Source of the DNA: Theobroma cacao
Taxonomy: Eukaryota; Streptophyta; Magnoliopsida; Malvales; Malvaceae
DNA: 64,000 nucleotides
NCBI RefSeq assembly: GCF_000208745.1
Contig: NC_030859.1
Location: 9,492,202-9,556,201 of the forward strand
Direction of reading: 5' to 3'
In this document: positions 46,786 to 59,347 of the stretch, in pieces
How the letters are laid out: each line of letters starts with the position of its first letter
Numbering within the stretch: position 1 is the first letter of the stretch
Notes under the pieces: generated by a model
What the model saw: only the letters and a program-made list of their open reading frames with translations
What the model was told of the DNA's origin: nothing
Database searches by the model: none
Position numbers and translations under genes: made by a program

Positions 46786-47135
46786 GTGGTCTGTTAGTCT
46801 TAAATAATAAGACTCAGTCTTTTAAATGAAGAAAGAATAAAATAATGTGTACCGAGCAATAAAGAAAAAAAGAAAAGCCACCCAAAGGAATAACCTAAAT
46901 TTAGAAGGAGTTTTAAAATTTTTAAGCAAATAATGTGAGGTAGTTTTTAAGGGGAAGGTGAACGGTTCTCTAAGAGAAATTAAAACTACTGATAACTACT
47001 TTACTTTATTTTCTCTCCCTTGAAACTCAAAAAATCTGAAGCCAAAATCCCTCTCTTTCCACATTCTTTCCTTTGAAATCGACCCATACCAAAACCAAAA
47101 CCCTCGAACCTAAGTCAGAAACCTTCAGAATCAAA

Positions 47136-49037
47136 ATGGCAAAGACTTCACAGAATAGAGAAATTACTGAAAAGAAAAAAGGGAAAAGACCATTGGAAGA
47201 AGGGCCTGAAGCAAAAATACTAAAGAAGAAATAGAAAATCATGTCTGCTTCAGTGAAAGCGATATCGGAGAAACTGAAAGAAAAGAAACAGAAAACAAAA
47301 AAGAAGAAGGATAAGGAATCCACATTCAAGAAATGTACTAGCTCTTCTTCTTCTAAGTTCAGAAATAGGATGCATGAACTAAGGTTCAGAAAAATTGAGA
47401 ATGCACCCATTACCTGTGCCAAATATATTGACTAGAAAAGTTTTGATGAGAACTTAGAACTACAGACTAGTTTATTTGACTATTTTGATGAACTGAAACT
47501 GAAAGGATATAGCACTTTTAAGAATAGGTCTTACAGTGCAAGTCTGATAAAGGAGTTATATTCCAGCATTGCTTTAGGAGAAAAAGAATTAGAGGATTCT
47601 GATGACTATGTCGAAAATGGTCTGAATGTGTATTTAAATGGGAAAGAATTTGTTGTCACTGCTGATGATTTAGGTAGTTTACTAAAAGTTGAGTGTGAAG
47701 AAGGTGAATATGAGTTCCCAAAAAAATACAATCCCTCATCATTATGGGAAATCATCACTGGGAGAAAGGAAAAGTATTCTTCAAAGAGTAACTCAAGTCT
47801 GATAATCAGCCCCCAGATTAGGATTTTACACTATTTTGTTGTAGCTAACATCCAAGGCAAAAGTGGAAGCCTAAGTTAAATTAGCCTTCAAGACCTTTGG
47901 CTGATGGAACATGCATTCAATGGGGTAGCTTTGAATATAGGCAGATTTATGATTGAAAAACTGAGAAGTGCTTGCAAACTTGAGAAAGTAAATCTGGCGT
48001 ATGGAAATGTCATTACATCCTTAGTGCAAAAGAAGGGTGTTTGGGCAAAGAGGTATGAAATAAACATAGTGAAGACTAGAGATCAAGCCATTTACTATGG
48101 CATTTTAATCAAAATGGGGTACAAGCTGTATGGAGAGAAATTCACTAGAACTCCCAAAGTCTTTACTATACCAGCACCAACCAAGGCATCATCCTCTCAA
48201 TTCTCTAGTGAAATGATATTTAATCTCTTAATGAGGATAGATGGTAAACTCATTGATCAAGGAGCCAAATTGCAGAAGATTGAGGAAAGGATTGCTGAAC
48301 TTGAGAATGAATTGAAGAGGAAAAAAAAAGTGCCCTAAAAAACTGCTACTGTAAATTCTTCTAAAACACAAAGTGTTGCACCAGCACAACAAGGTGTTGA
48401 AGGCTTAGCCTTGCAAGCAGAAGGGCCTTCTGCTCATGGTGCAAGTCATGGCATTCAAGCAAAAGATTCTCATCCTGATGTGGAGCAACCAACTAAGGCA
48501 CCATTTCCTGAACACCAAAGCAAGGACAAATCTAACCAAGGAACAGAAGTTATTGGTTCAAGATCTGAGAAACAGCAGCCTTCTACTCCAAATTCAGAGG
48601 AAGTTTCCATTATGGATATCTTCCACCAAATGGTTAGAGAGGAACAAGTTGAAAAGGGCACTGCCAAGACAAAAACTCAAAAATATGGTGGAGATATAGG
48701 AAAAGAAAAGAAACCTGCATTAGGTCCTACAGTAAAGGCAAAACCTGGAAAAAAAAAGCCACTGCAGCACCACCAATAGAGGCAAAACCACCAACCAAGG
48801 GAAAGAAGACCATGGCCACCAAAACAGCCTTTCTCAAGAGAAAAAAAGTCTTCCAGGTTGGTAGAGAAATCCAAACCAGTTTCAGCTTCTTCTCCTCAGA
48901 GTTCAGTCCCTATCTCAAACAAGTCATCACCAAAAACTTCCCCTAAAAAGTCATCTCCTCTCCGAAAGCTTTCTCATTTTCCTCTGAACCCTTTTTATGG
49001 TACTAAGTCCACCCTCTCTAACACATTAGATGACTAG
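47136..49037 (+). pseudogene. Sirevirus C ORF3 (post-pol protein)
   Basis: ATG 47136 (MAKTSQNREI) to TAG 49035, about 633 codons. This is the most open of the three copies: long open segments at 47241-47432, 47628-47876, 47904-48335 and 48411-48776, with stops between them. It is strongly basic near the N-terminus (KEKKQKTKKKKDKEST). Central motifs NVYLNGKEFVVT, SLWEIITGRKEKYSSKSNS, LWLMEHAFNGVALNIGRFMI and AIYYGILIKMGYKLYGEKF align with A and B. A coiled-coil-like KIEERIAELENELKRKK and a Pro/Ser/Lys tail follow. No membrane segment. Function unknown. Confidence 0.82.
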
Positions 49038-49807
49038 GGACCCCTTGCTTTGATGCTAACAAAAAGAGGGAGTAGGATGACAGAACCAAGGAAGAAGGGA
49101 CCAGGAATCGAAAAATAATTTTAAAAAAAATGTTAGGGTGGAAGAACTAGGAAGGAACTTAAGAAAGAAAGAAAAAAGAAATGAACAAGGAGCAGGAACT
49201 TAGAAAAATAGGGGATAGGAAGCAAAAATAGTCTATGGGCAATTTCGAAACATCTTTTTGATTAACTGCTATTTGTGCCATGGTGGCACTTGAACACTCG
49301 ATTTTAATTTTGTTGTTTATATGGTAGTGTAAGACATGAATACTTATATGTCTATTGAATGTTTGCTGATAGTTTACTATTCATGATATTTTAACTGTTG
49401 TTAACAAAATTTGCTGCTACTCCATATTTGACTGCATGGTGATAACTATTGTTGTATGCTGAAAATTAAACAAATTGCATTTGTAAATAATTATGAATGT
49501 TGTGTATAGTGAGTTGATTAAATTATGAAGGGAATAGACAAAATCTGATGACTATATGCTGTTGACAGACCTTGCTGAATTTTCTATGAAAAACTGTCAA
49601 CATTCATTACTATGAATCACACCAAAATTCTGCACATATGTATACTTTAAATGTACAATGTCATTTTCTACATGACAAGAATCAAATTTGCTGGATTAAA
49701 TATGCATACACTAAGGGGGAGCATATGCTTGGGGGGAGCAATCCTCATTTTCTGCAGAAAACTAAAATGAGTAAAAAGATACTATACTGTTAATCAAGGA
49801 ATGTTTT
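49038..49807 (+). other. 3' non-coding region of Sirevirus C
   Basis: No open frame. It begins with a purine run AAAAAGAGGGAGTAGG (about 49060) like a second polypurine tract, then AT-rich sequence leading to the real tract. Confidence 0.75.
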
Positions 49808-49830
49808 GTCATCAATAAAAAGAGGGAGAT
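49808..49830 (+). other. Polypurine tract of Sirevirus C
   Basis: GTCATCAATAAAAAGAGGGA followed by GAT ends at the LTR start, a diverged form of the Sirevirus tract. Confidence 0.82.
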
Positions 49831-50955
49831 TGTTGACTCCATTAGTTTTTTATGATAGTAAAACATTCCCATTCATTTGTGTCTAACGGCTTTACTTGAG
49901 TGTGCAGGAAAATTAGTGTATGAATTAATAAATCAATCTTTCAAATAAATATCAAAAGATAAAGGGTGATAAAAATATTGAGACATGACTACTTAACAAG
50001 GAGGAAACTTTTTGGTTGAATAAGGAAGAAGGTTGGTTGACCAAGATTCAAAATGGAGAAATGGCGGGCTGAAGAATATTCAGAAATAAAACCAATTTAG
50101 TCGACCAAGAAATGGGCTAGTCGACTAAGTGCTTACTGCTAGAACTGCTAGAGATAAGGAGCAGAAAACAGAGACAACTTAGTCAATTAAGATATCGGTT
50201 AGTCAACTAAAAGCATTTTGCCTCTAAGTTTGAAATCTGCACCAAAGGACAGAGTAACGGCTAGAACCGACTTCCAACTGTCTCCAACGGCTAGAAAACT
50301 GTCAAACTGCCATCAGAGATATTTCTTCAAGTATAAAAGGGTCTACCAACAATTAAAAACAAGTTTTTAGAAGCCTTGAATGAGAATTGATCTATAAATA
50401 GTTGAAAAACCAGAAAATCTTCACTACACTTGTCTGCACTTAAACGCCTATTCTTTGCATTTGTAATTTGCATTCAATCTTGTGCCACTCAGATCAACCA
50501 GTGATCATATGTACTTTCTTTTACTACTTTTCTTGTATTCTTAAGAGTGAGGAAGTCACTATAAGGGGTTATTCAAGCTTGGGACAGCTTGATTGTTGTA
50601 GGTTGTGGTTGAACCTTAGAAAAACCAATTTGGGTTTTAGTTTATCCCGTGAAAAACTAGTGAAAAAGGCTTTGGCTGGGCCTTGTAAAAGTCATTGTAA
50701 AGCTTGGTGAAAGCTTGTAAATTTCACCGGTTCTTAGTGGATTTATGGGAAAATCCTTGGTTGGATAATCAAGGTAGTGGATGTAGGTCTTGGACCAAAC
50801 CACTCTAAATCTTGTTGCCTTATTTACTCTGTTTTTGTTTTGTTTTGTTTTCTTTCTTTCATTTGTCTTGAATTTGTCTACACTTAGAGACAACTTTTGA
50901 AAGAGCCAAAGTGTGCTATTCATCCCCCCTCTAGCAGATATTATTGGGACCAACA
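49831..50955 (+). repeat. 3' LTR of Sirevirus C
   Basis: 1125 bp from TGTTGACTCC to GGGACCAACA. It holds diverged palindromes (about 50097-50210) and the TATA box GTATAAAAGG at 50331-50340. Its end abuts coding sequence of gypsy F directly. Confidence 0.92.
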
Positions 50956-51660
50956 TGCTATACATGTGGTTAACCTAGACATATTAAAAGGAATTACCTA
51001 ATGGCTTATCAATCACAAGGTTCTGCTCGTGACTTTATCCAGCCAGCTTCATCTGCTCTTTCAACAACTGCTTCACCTAACCAGGAGGCTAGCAGATCAA
51101 GAGGTAGAGGTGCTATTACTTCCTCTCAGAGCAGGCTGTTTGAGTTTAGACGTCAGAGTTATGCCGATAAGGGCCATGCAAGGGTGTATACTTTAACACC
51201 ACAAGAGGCCCAAACATCCAATGTAGTGGTCTAAGGTACTTTTTCTATTTGTGGTATGAATGTTCGAGTATTGTTTGATCGTAGTTCTACACACTCTTTT
51301 ATTTTTCCATGTTTTGTACCCCGATTGGGTAAAGATCACGTTATGAGAGAAGAACAATTAGTGGTGTCTACCACTTTAAGAGAGGTATTTATGGCAAAAT
51401 AGGAATATAGGTCCTGTGTAGTTCGGGTCAAGGATAAAGATACTTTGGTCAATCTAGTGGTGTTAGACGCCTTAGATTTGATGTGATTTTAGGAATGGAT
51501 TGGCTGTCGCCTTGCCATGCCAATGTGAATTGTTATCATAAATCGGTTATATTTGATTTTCTAGGAGAGCCATAATTTAGTATTCAAGGGGATGGAATTA
51601 GTGCTCTAATTAATTTGATATCTATCATGTCTACTAAAAGGCTATTAAGATAGGGTTGTC
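50956..51660 (+). pseudogene. Chromovirus F gag end and protease
   Basis: A remnant of the knuckle (CYTCG, stop, PRHIKRNY) is followed by a Ser/Arg-rich linker and a retropepsin with GMNVRVLFDRSSTHSFI, where the catalytic D-S-G is damaged, and further on VILGMDWLSPCHANVNC. Stops lie near 51232 and 51400 and a frameshift near 51475. The protease would release the Pol enzymes. The 5' part of gag is missing. Confidence 0.85.
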
Positions 51661-51668
51661 CAGGTTAT

Positions 51669-54618
51669 TTGGCTATTGTGAGAGATACCCAAGTGAAAGT
51701 TAGGGATATAAACCAAGTATTAGTAGTGAATGAGTTTATAGATGTATTTCCAGATGAACTACCAGGTTTGCCTCCCAAGCGAGAGATTGAATTCTGTATA
51801 GACTTGATTCCCGACACTAGACCGATATCCATACCCCCATATCGAATGGCACCTGAGGAGCTTAAGGAACTTAAGGATCAGTTAGACGATTTGTTAGATA
51901 AAGGCTTCATCTGCCCTAGCATCTCACCATAGGGAGCACTAGTGTTATCTGTAAAGAAGAATGATGGGTCACTTAGATTGTGTATTGACTACCGACAGCT
52001 TAATAAAGTGACGATGAAGAATAAGTACCCCCTTCCGAGAATAGATGATTTATTTGATCAATTACAAGGAGCATAGTGTTTCTCAAAAATCGATCTATGG
52101 TTTGGGTACCATCAATTAAGGATAAGGAATGAGGACATACCCAAGACCGCATTTCGAACAAGGTATTGGCATTATGAGTTTTTAGTAATGTCATATGGAC
52201 TTACGAATGCCCCTGCAGCATTTATGGATTTGATGAGCTAAGTGTTCAAGCCTTATTTGGACAAATTTATGGTGGTATTTATTGATGACATCTTGATATA
52301 CTCGAGAAGCCAAAGGGAGCAAAAGCAACACCTTAAGATAGTGCTCCAAATTTTGAGAAAACATCAATTGCATGCCAAGTTGTGAGTTCTAGCTCGAAAG
52401 TGTTGCCTTTGTAGGACATGTGGACTCTAAGGATGGGGTACAAGTCGACCCAAAGAAAGTTGAGGTAGTGGAAAAGTGGCCAAAGCCAACATCGGTTACG
52501 GAGATTATGAGCTTTTTGGGTTTGGCCGACTAATACTGTCGTTTTATGAGGGATTTCTCCAAAATAGCTGCATCTCTGACTAGGCTGACACATATGGATA
52601 CAAAATTTGAGTGGTTAGACGCTTGTGAGGATAGCTTTGATAAGCTTAAGGCTTGTCTCACCACTACTCCAGTATTAAGCCTACCGCAAGGCACAGGGGG
52701 TTATACGGTATTTTGTAATGCATCACGGATTGGTTTAAGGTGTGTATTAATGCAGCATGGGAAGGTGATTGCATATGCATCGAGACAACTTAAAAGGCAT
52801 AAGAAAAATTACCCTACGCACGATTTGGAGATGGCGACAATTGTGTTTGCCTTAAAGATTTGGAGACATTATTTGTATGGTGAGACTTGCATGATATATA
52901 CAGACCACAAGAGTTTAAAGTATATATTTCAGCAGAGGGATCTTAACTTACGGCAACGTTGGTGGATGGAGTTGCTTAAGGATTATGACTGTACTATTCT
53001 CTATCATCCTAGTAAGGCTAATGTAGTGACGGATGCCTTAAGTCAAAAGTCAATGGGGAGTCTGGCACATATATCTATAGATAGGAGATCCTTGATTCAG
53101 GAGATGCAGGGTTTAGGAGATATGGGTGTGCATTTTGAAGTTTCAGAGACAAATGCATTGTTAGCACATTTTAAAGTTAAACCTATCTTACTAGGCCAGA
53201 TTAGAAAAGCTCAAAGCAAAAATGAGTTCGTAACTAAAGCCTAAGAGGACCCTCAGGGAGGGAAAGGAAAAATGTTTACTAAAAGCACAGATGGAGTATT
53301 GAGGTATGGGACCAGACTTATGTGCCCGATAGTGATGGATTGAGGAGAAAAATATTAGAAAAAGCGCATATGGCAGCGTACGTGGTACATGCAAGAGCTA
53401 CAAAGATGTGCCAAGATTTGAGGGAAGTATATTGGTGGGAAGGACTTAAGAAAGACGTAGTTGAGTTTGTTTCTAAGTGCCTAGTTTGTCAGCACATTAA
53501 GGCAAAGCACCAAAGGCCTGCAGGGCTACTACAGCCATTACTAGTACCCCGAACGGAAGTAAGAGCATGTTGTAATGGACTTTGTAATGGGCTTACCTCG
53601 AACTAGTAGGGGCTACAACTCGATTTGGATTATAGTAGACCAATTAACAAAGTCAGCTCATTTTCTTTAGGTTAAAACTACATACAAGGCTGTCTAGTAC
53701 GCTTGAGTTTATGTGGATGAGATAATACGACTGCATGGTATTCTTATTTCTATAGTATCTGATAGAGGGAAATAGTTCACCAATAGGTTCTGGGGAAAGT
53801 TGCAAAAAGCATTGGGCACTAAGTTGGATTTCAGCATAGCTTTCCACCCTCAGACTGATGGACAGTCTAAATGAACAATATAGACATTGGAAGATATGCT
53901 GAGGGCATGTGTAATAAACCTTAAGGTTAGATGGGATCGGTATCTACCCTTAGTGGAGTTTGCTTACAACAATAACTTCTAAGCTAGCATCCAAATGGCA
54001 CCATTTGAGGCATTATATGGACGGAGGTGCAGGCCACCCATTGGGTGGCTATAAATGGTTGAAAGGAAACTCTTAGGGCCAGTGTTGGTATAGGACGCCA
54101 CTGAGAAGATACAAATGATTTGTCAGAGGATGTTATCAACGCAAAGTAGACAAAAGTCATATGTTGATAACAAACGAAGAGACTTAGAGTTTCAAGTGGG
54201 GGATCATGTATTTTTGAAAGTCTCACCAATAAAAAGGGTAATGAGGTTCAGTAAAAAGGGAAAATTAAGTCCTCGGTATACAGGACCCTTAGAGATATTA
54301 GATAAGGTTGGAGTAGTAGCATATTGATTGGCATTACCATCGGACCTCTCCAATATTCATCCGGTGTTTCATGTGTCAATGCTTAGGAAGTATAACCCAG
54401 ATCTATCAAATGTAATACGGTATGAAACCATTCAGTTGGGAGATGACTTAACCTATGAAGAGCAACCGGTGGCTATCCTTGATAAGCAAGTCAAAAAGCT
54501 CCGTTCAAAGGATGTAGCCTTAGTGAAAGTGTTATGGCAAAACCACACCAGTGAAGAGGTAACATGGGAAGCTGAAGAGGAGATGCAAACCAAGTATCCG
54601 CACCTCTTTAATACATAA
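51669..54618 (+). pseudogene. Chromovirus F RT, RNase H, integrase, chromodomain
   Basis: [42 protein letters not shown] and catalytic FIDD (52278-52289). RNase H: the first catalytic Asp is changed to Asn ([12 protein letters not shown]), while [12 protein letters not shown] and [10 protein letters not shown] are kept. Integrase: CQHIKAKHQRPAGLLQPL, DFVMGLPRTSRGYNSIW, VSDRGKQFTNRFWGKLQ and FHPQTDGQSK. GPY/F-like region KLSPRYTGPLEIL, then a chromodomain (about 54455-54618) YEEQPVAILDKQVKKLRSK through ALVKVLWQNHTSEEVTWEAE. At least ten stops or shifts. The chromodomain is thought to steer integration to heterochromatin in this group. Confidence 0.92.
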
Positions 54619-54670
54619 ACGTATGCAACCTTATAGTTGGATTTAAATTTAGGGACCGAATTTTGTTTTA

Positions 54671-54681
54671 GTGGGGGAGAA
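54671..54681 (+). other. Polypurine tract of chromovirus F
   Basis: GTGGGGGAGAA directly precedes TGTGAAACCCC, the LTR start, about 50 bp after the pol stop. Confidence 0.85.
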
Positions 54682-56471
54682 TGTGAAACCCCAACCTCCA
54701 TAGATGTGTGACTAGAGGTAGACTGACGAGTGCATCAAATTCACATATTTAATGGGAGATTAAATACCTAATTAGTCTAAGTTTGACTAGATTTAGGATT
54801 GAATTTAGGTTTTTTTATTTATTTTATTAGTTTAGTTTAATTTATGTTTAAATGTTTATTTTAAGTTAATGATGTTAGTTTTACGTTATTTATAATTATT
54901 TGATGTTTTTATAGGAGTAGGATAAAAAATAATTTCAATTGGTGAAGAAACGTGCATAATGAACTATTGCTCTATTTGCATATGTTTTGGTTTTTCAAGC
55001 ATATCTCCCACTATAAAAGTTCAAATGACATGATTTTTAGACGATTAGAAAGCTAAGAGGCAGGGAAACAACTTTGATGTTTACTACTTTGCCATTTCTG
55101 ATCGAAAAATGGTCAAAATCTTTGTCAAAGTGAAGGCACTGCACTAGAAGAACAAAAAGGGGCATTTTTGCAAATTACATGAAACTTTGATTGACTTTAG
55201 AGATAAATATCTAAAGTTCTAGCACCTTCTTCATCTTCCTCTCATTTTTTCTATCCTTTTGCAAAACTTTTCATCCTCCATGGAAAGGAACCTTAAAACC
55301 TCCATAACCTTCTCATACTAACTCCAAAATTCATATTTTTGCACACTTTTTCATAAGGTTTTTCATTCTCTTTCACTTTTTCACCTCAAATATCCTTAAA
55401 AAAAGTTTTTCCTCTGCACTTTCTCTCACTAGCCAAACATTTTTTAGAAAGGGAAACTCTTCAAATTTAGCTTCAAAACTCTTGAAAGAGTTTTCCCCTT
55501 TTAATTCTCATTAAGAAAATTCAACTACAGGTCCACCAAGGTGAGAAATGAGTTAGGGTTAATTTTAAGTTGTCAAAGATGGCTAATGATTAGATTTGTG
55601 GGTTGTTCTATTTTTTATGGTTATATTGTGCATGATAGGTTCCAATGAGGGTCCACTTGTCCATTTGGAGCATTAGTGGAAGTTAGTGTCATGACCCAAA
55701 TTTTGAGCCATGACCGGCGCATGGACCTAATGGACATAGCCCACTAAGCCCAAGCAAGCTTATCTATATGACCTGTTCAACATTCCATCAAAAGTTGCTA
55801 AAGTTATATTTCATAATTCCAATTCAAAATAATGCTAACCACTAACATCTCATAGTGGCATTACCAATAAAAATATACATATATTGTCTAAAACATATAT
55901 CTTAATAATTTACATCAAGTTTGTCTATACACAACAAAAGGGATACTCGACTTCCAGTAGAGAGACTTGGGAGAAAGTTTAGCTATTGAATGCCAAGATA
56001 CCTGCCAAGGAAACAAATATATGAGAACACCTCGACCTAGTTACCGGCTGCCTCCTGATCTGAAATCATGAAGTTGAAAATGGTGAATATAAACCTAGTG
56101 AGTGAACAAAGGAAGAGAACAAGCAAACGATAAGGAAAGTTTAAAGAAATCATGATGCACTTATTTTCAAAATAATGCAATTTAGTTTAGTTCCTATTAA
56201 AACCCCTCATTTCAAACTTGATTAAATAAATTCCTTAATGTTGAAAGTCCATGATCAACTATGGTGCTAAAGAAATGGAAAATGGGCAGTAACAAAACAA
56301 GGTAGCAAGCAAAACAGAATGTTTCTTGCTACAATGACAAAATCAACTTGAAAATACTTAACAATTTCCAAGGTTCAACATGCAAAATTTCACATATTAC
56401 GTAAATATATATATATACATACATAACCACCAATACCACCACCACCTCACCCAACTCATGTGCAACCCTTA

Positions 56472-59347
56472 TGTCACGACCCGGAACCTCCCTCGGGCCC
56501 ATGACAATTGTCGCGACGTCCTGACTGACACTTATTACTCGAAATGCTAATCGGAACCCCGCAAGGCTTACGTATCAGTTTCTTGCCTTTCCTGCGAGCA
56601 ATCATTGTTAAACATTCCGTTTTAAACAATTACCAGTCGTTTCCGGCTCAAGTAAATCAAAAGACAAAAATTATTTTATTATTATTATTTTTTAAAAGGA
56701 TTTATAGACAAATGTTACTATTCAAAATATTGATTAAAATATAGCATTTTTTATATAAAACAATATTTATAGAAACGCGTGTAAGTAATCTTTTGTAACG
56801 TGGAAGTAAAATAAATTCATACATACAATAATTTACAAAGTTATAATGTACAATAATAATTACAATGACAAGTGGCCCGTAAATACACCAAATGTTGGTG
56901 ATAGTAACCTACTGTCTATGAAATAGAGAGGTCAACTGGAATCCTCGACAAAATCGAGTATCTACAAGCTACCATAGGCCTAAAATATTTGGAAAGGAGG
57001 TGGGTGATATTTTGCAATCCCAATGAGTAAATAGACATTATCATAAATATCTAAAGGTGAGTAAAATGGAGGCAAGTTTAAACAACAAAACACAAACCAT
57101 TTCATAAGGTTTTCAATTTATTTATTTATTTTTTAAAACCATAAAATATTTGTAATTTACCAAAACAGTTGTTAAGGCTTATGACTTTTATTAGAAACAA
57201 GGCTCAAGCCAAAAACTAGTCCTCGGGGATACCTTGGCCGAGGCATCTAACCGAGTCCGCCAAGGTTGTTAAGATATTTACATGTTAAACACATGTTAGT
57301 TTTGAAATCAAGCCGTTCCTTGGCGTTGGCCGAGTTACACATTCATGTGGGGGTTCGACGTGAAGTGAGCTTTAATACTACCTCGGGAGTTACCCTCCTC
57401 GCCTCTACATCCGGAGTAACTATATAACCGGGTTTACCGTGCCCCTCTAATAAGTAGTCTACGGAAACCCACCACTGTAGTGACTAAACCCACCAACTTT
57501 AATAAAATTTCGATAGTATAACGTGGCTTTTATTTATTTACCCAGCCTGCATAGTAAAAGACAGCTTACATAAATTCCCAATGCAATTATAAAATATAGC
57601 CACATATACTCATATATCATAAGCCATTCATAGGAAAATATATTTTTCAAGACAATTGGCAGCCTCCAATTACTCAATTTCATAATTAAAAGTTTCTTAT
57701 TTCAGATAATCAAAACAATATATTTATTTGTCACATTTATTTCTAAAACATCAAAAGTCCCATTTTAGTCTCATTTTCGTTTCATAAAACACATAAAGAG
57801 CATTTAAAAATAAACTCTAGATAATTTACAATGATAATAGGTTTACTAACCATTTGTACAAATTAAATGCTTTCTAGGTGCCTCGATCACTGTTCGTCGG
57901 GTACGACTTCCTTGCCTTTACCGGAAGGCTCTCCTCCTAGACACATTGCACAAATTACACAATTCACCACATTGATGCTAAATCACTATATAATTGACTT
58001 AAATCCTATACTAATGCATGGTATGAAATGCAATAGACTAAAATGGCTTAAACGCGGTATTAACCTATTTTTAGCACTTTACCTGATAAATTGCTAACGC
58101 GCTTCATTTTAGCTCTAAATTGTCCCATTTTCTCTCCAACATTTCTAACCATTAAATATCAGCCAATAACCTTCTAAAATCACCAAAATCAGTTCACTTT
58201 CCTCCTTGGAAAATTCGGTCAAAAATGGGACATTAACTCGGTAACTTTTCCACTTTGTTTTTCTATCACATTTAACCATTTTTCATCATTTTCTCTTCAT
58301 TTCTCTTAGAATAAAAATCAGTTCATCATCATTGTACATCATTGAATATTTGGGCAAGGGTGGGTATTGCGAAAATTTCATGCTTTCTTGCCCAATTTGA
58401 TTTCTATACACATTTAACTAACTAAAACTACCAATTTAACTAAGAATCAAAACCTAAAAAATTCAAAATCCTCCCCCTTGAAATTCGGCCAGCCCTTGGT
58501 ATCACTTTTTAATCTCTCCTCAAGCATGCTAAATGGAAACAAAGGCATAGGAAAGGTAAAAATCAAGCTAAAGTCAAAAAATCTTACCGTTAGACACGTA
58601 AATGGTCAAAAAACGCAAATTCCCCTTTGAATTTTCTATTTTTCCTTTGGTTTTTCTCTTTTCTTCCTTTCCTCTCTATTTTCTCTCCTATTTTCTCCTT
58701 ATGGCCGACCATCACCTGATGTGGGGTTTAAATGGGCTGATTTTCCTTTAAAATAATATTAAACAATTAAAAAGTGTCATGTGTCACTTTTCCATTGGCC
58801 CGTTTTTAAATTTTCATCCTTTAAACTTATATTTTTCACCACTTGAAATACCATAGTTATTCATACCAAAAATAAATAAATCCTATGATTTTGACAAGTT
58901 TTGGGTGGTGAAAATTACGGTTTTACCCCGAGGTGACAAAATTACCGTTTTGCCCCTATGTTCCAAAAATTGCCGGAATTGAAATTTTTCACTTCCTATC
59001 ATTAAATTATACTCCAAATAGTTAATCTAGGTCAAAAATTTCACTCCATGATCAAATTATTATCTTAGGTGGCAAAATGACGATTTTGCCCCTGAACATC
59101 AAAATTTTCAATCTTTCCCCAAATGAACCCTCAAACTCCGAACAATCATTTTTAGTCATTCCTAGACTGTAAAATATTAAATTTCATCTTACGATTCCTA
59201 TTTGAACTAGTTCAAGGTTAAATCAACTCAAGTGTACCGTTAGGTACAATACCGGGTTTCGTCTATTCTTAGGGACTTTCTTAGCATAATAACATGCTAC
59301 TCAATGCATGTATGTCATGACATGTTTTTATAGGGTTGGGTTTTACA
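56472..59347 (-). mobile_element. Solo LTR J (M-type gypsy, 2.9 kb)
   Basis: On the plus strand TGTCACGACCCGG to GGGTTTTACA, with CCTTA on both sides (56467-56471, 59348-59352). It interrupts the GTGCA tandem array of H. Same family as M1-M3, with the hairpin at 57231-57266 and the GGGTTTACCGTGCCCCT block near 57430. No internal region. Confidence 0.88.
57231..57266 (-). other. Conserved hairpin in M-type LTR (J)
   Basis: ACCTTGG (57231-57237) pairs with CCAAGGT (57260-57266). The outer pair is A-T here but C-G in M1 and M2, a compensated change that supports a real stem. Confidence 0.6.

Larger units (their letters stand above)
43684..50955 (+). mobile_element. Sirevirus C, 5'-truncated
   Basis: It begins abruptly inside the protease (LDKRNGGTVSFGDDSK) and runs through pol, ORF3, polypurine tract and a 1125-bp 3' LTR. 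The 5' LTR, gag and protease active site are missing. Its left side is fused to the leader of D and its right side to gypsy F, so no target duplication can be paired. It is clearly more divergent from A and B than they are from each other. Confidence 0.92.

Noticed and set aside
47136..49037. Envelope gene in ORF3 position
   Set aside because: No signal peptide, hydrophobic membrane span or fusion-like segment is visible in any of the three copies.
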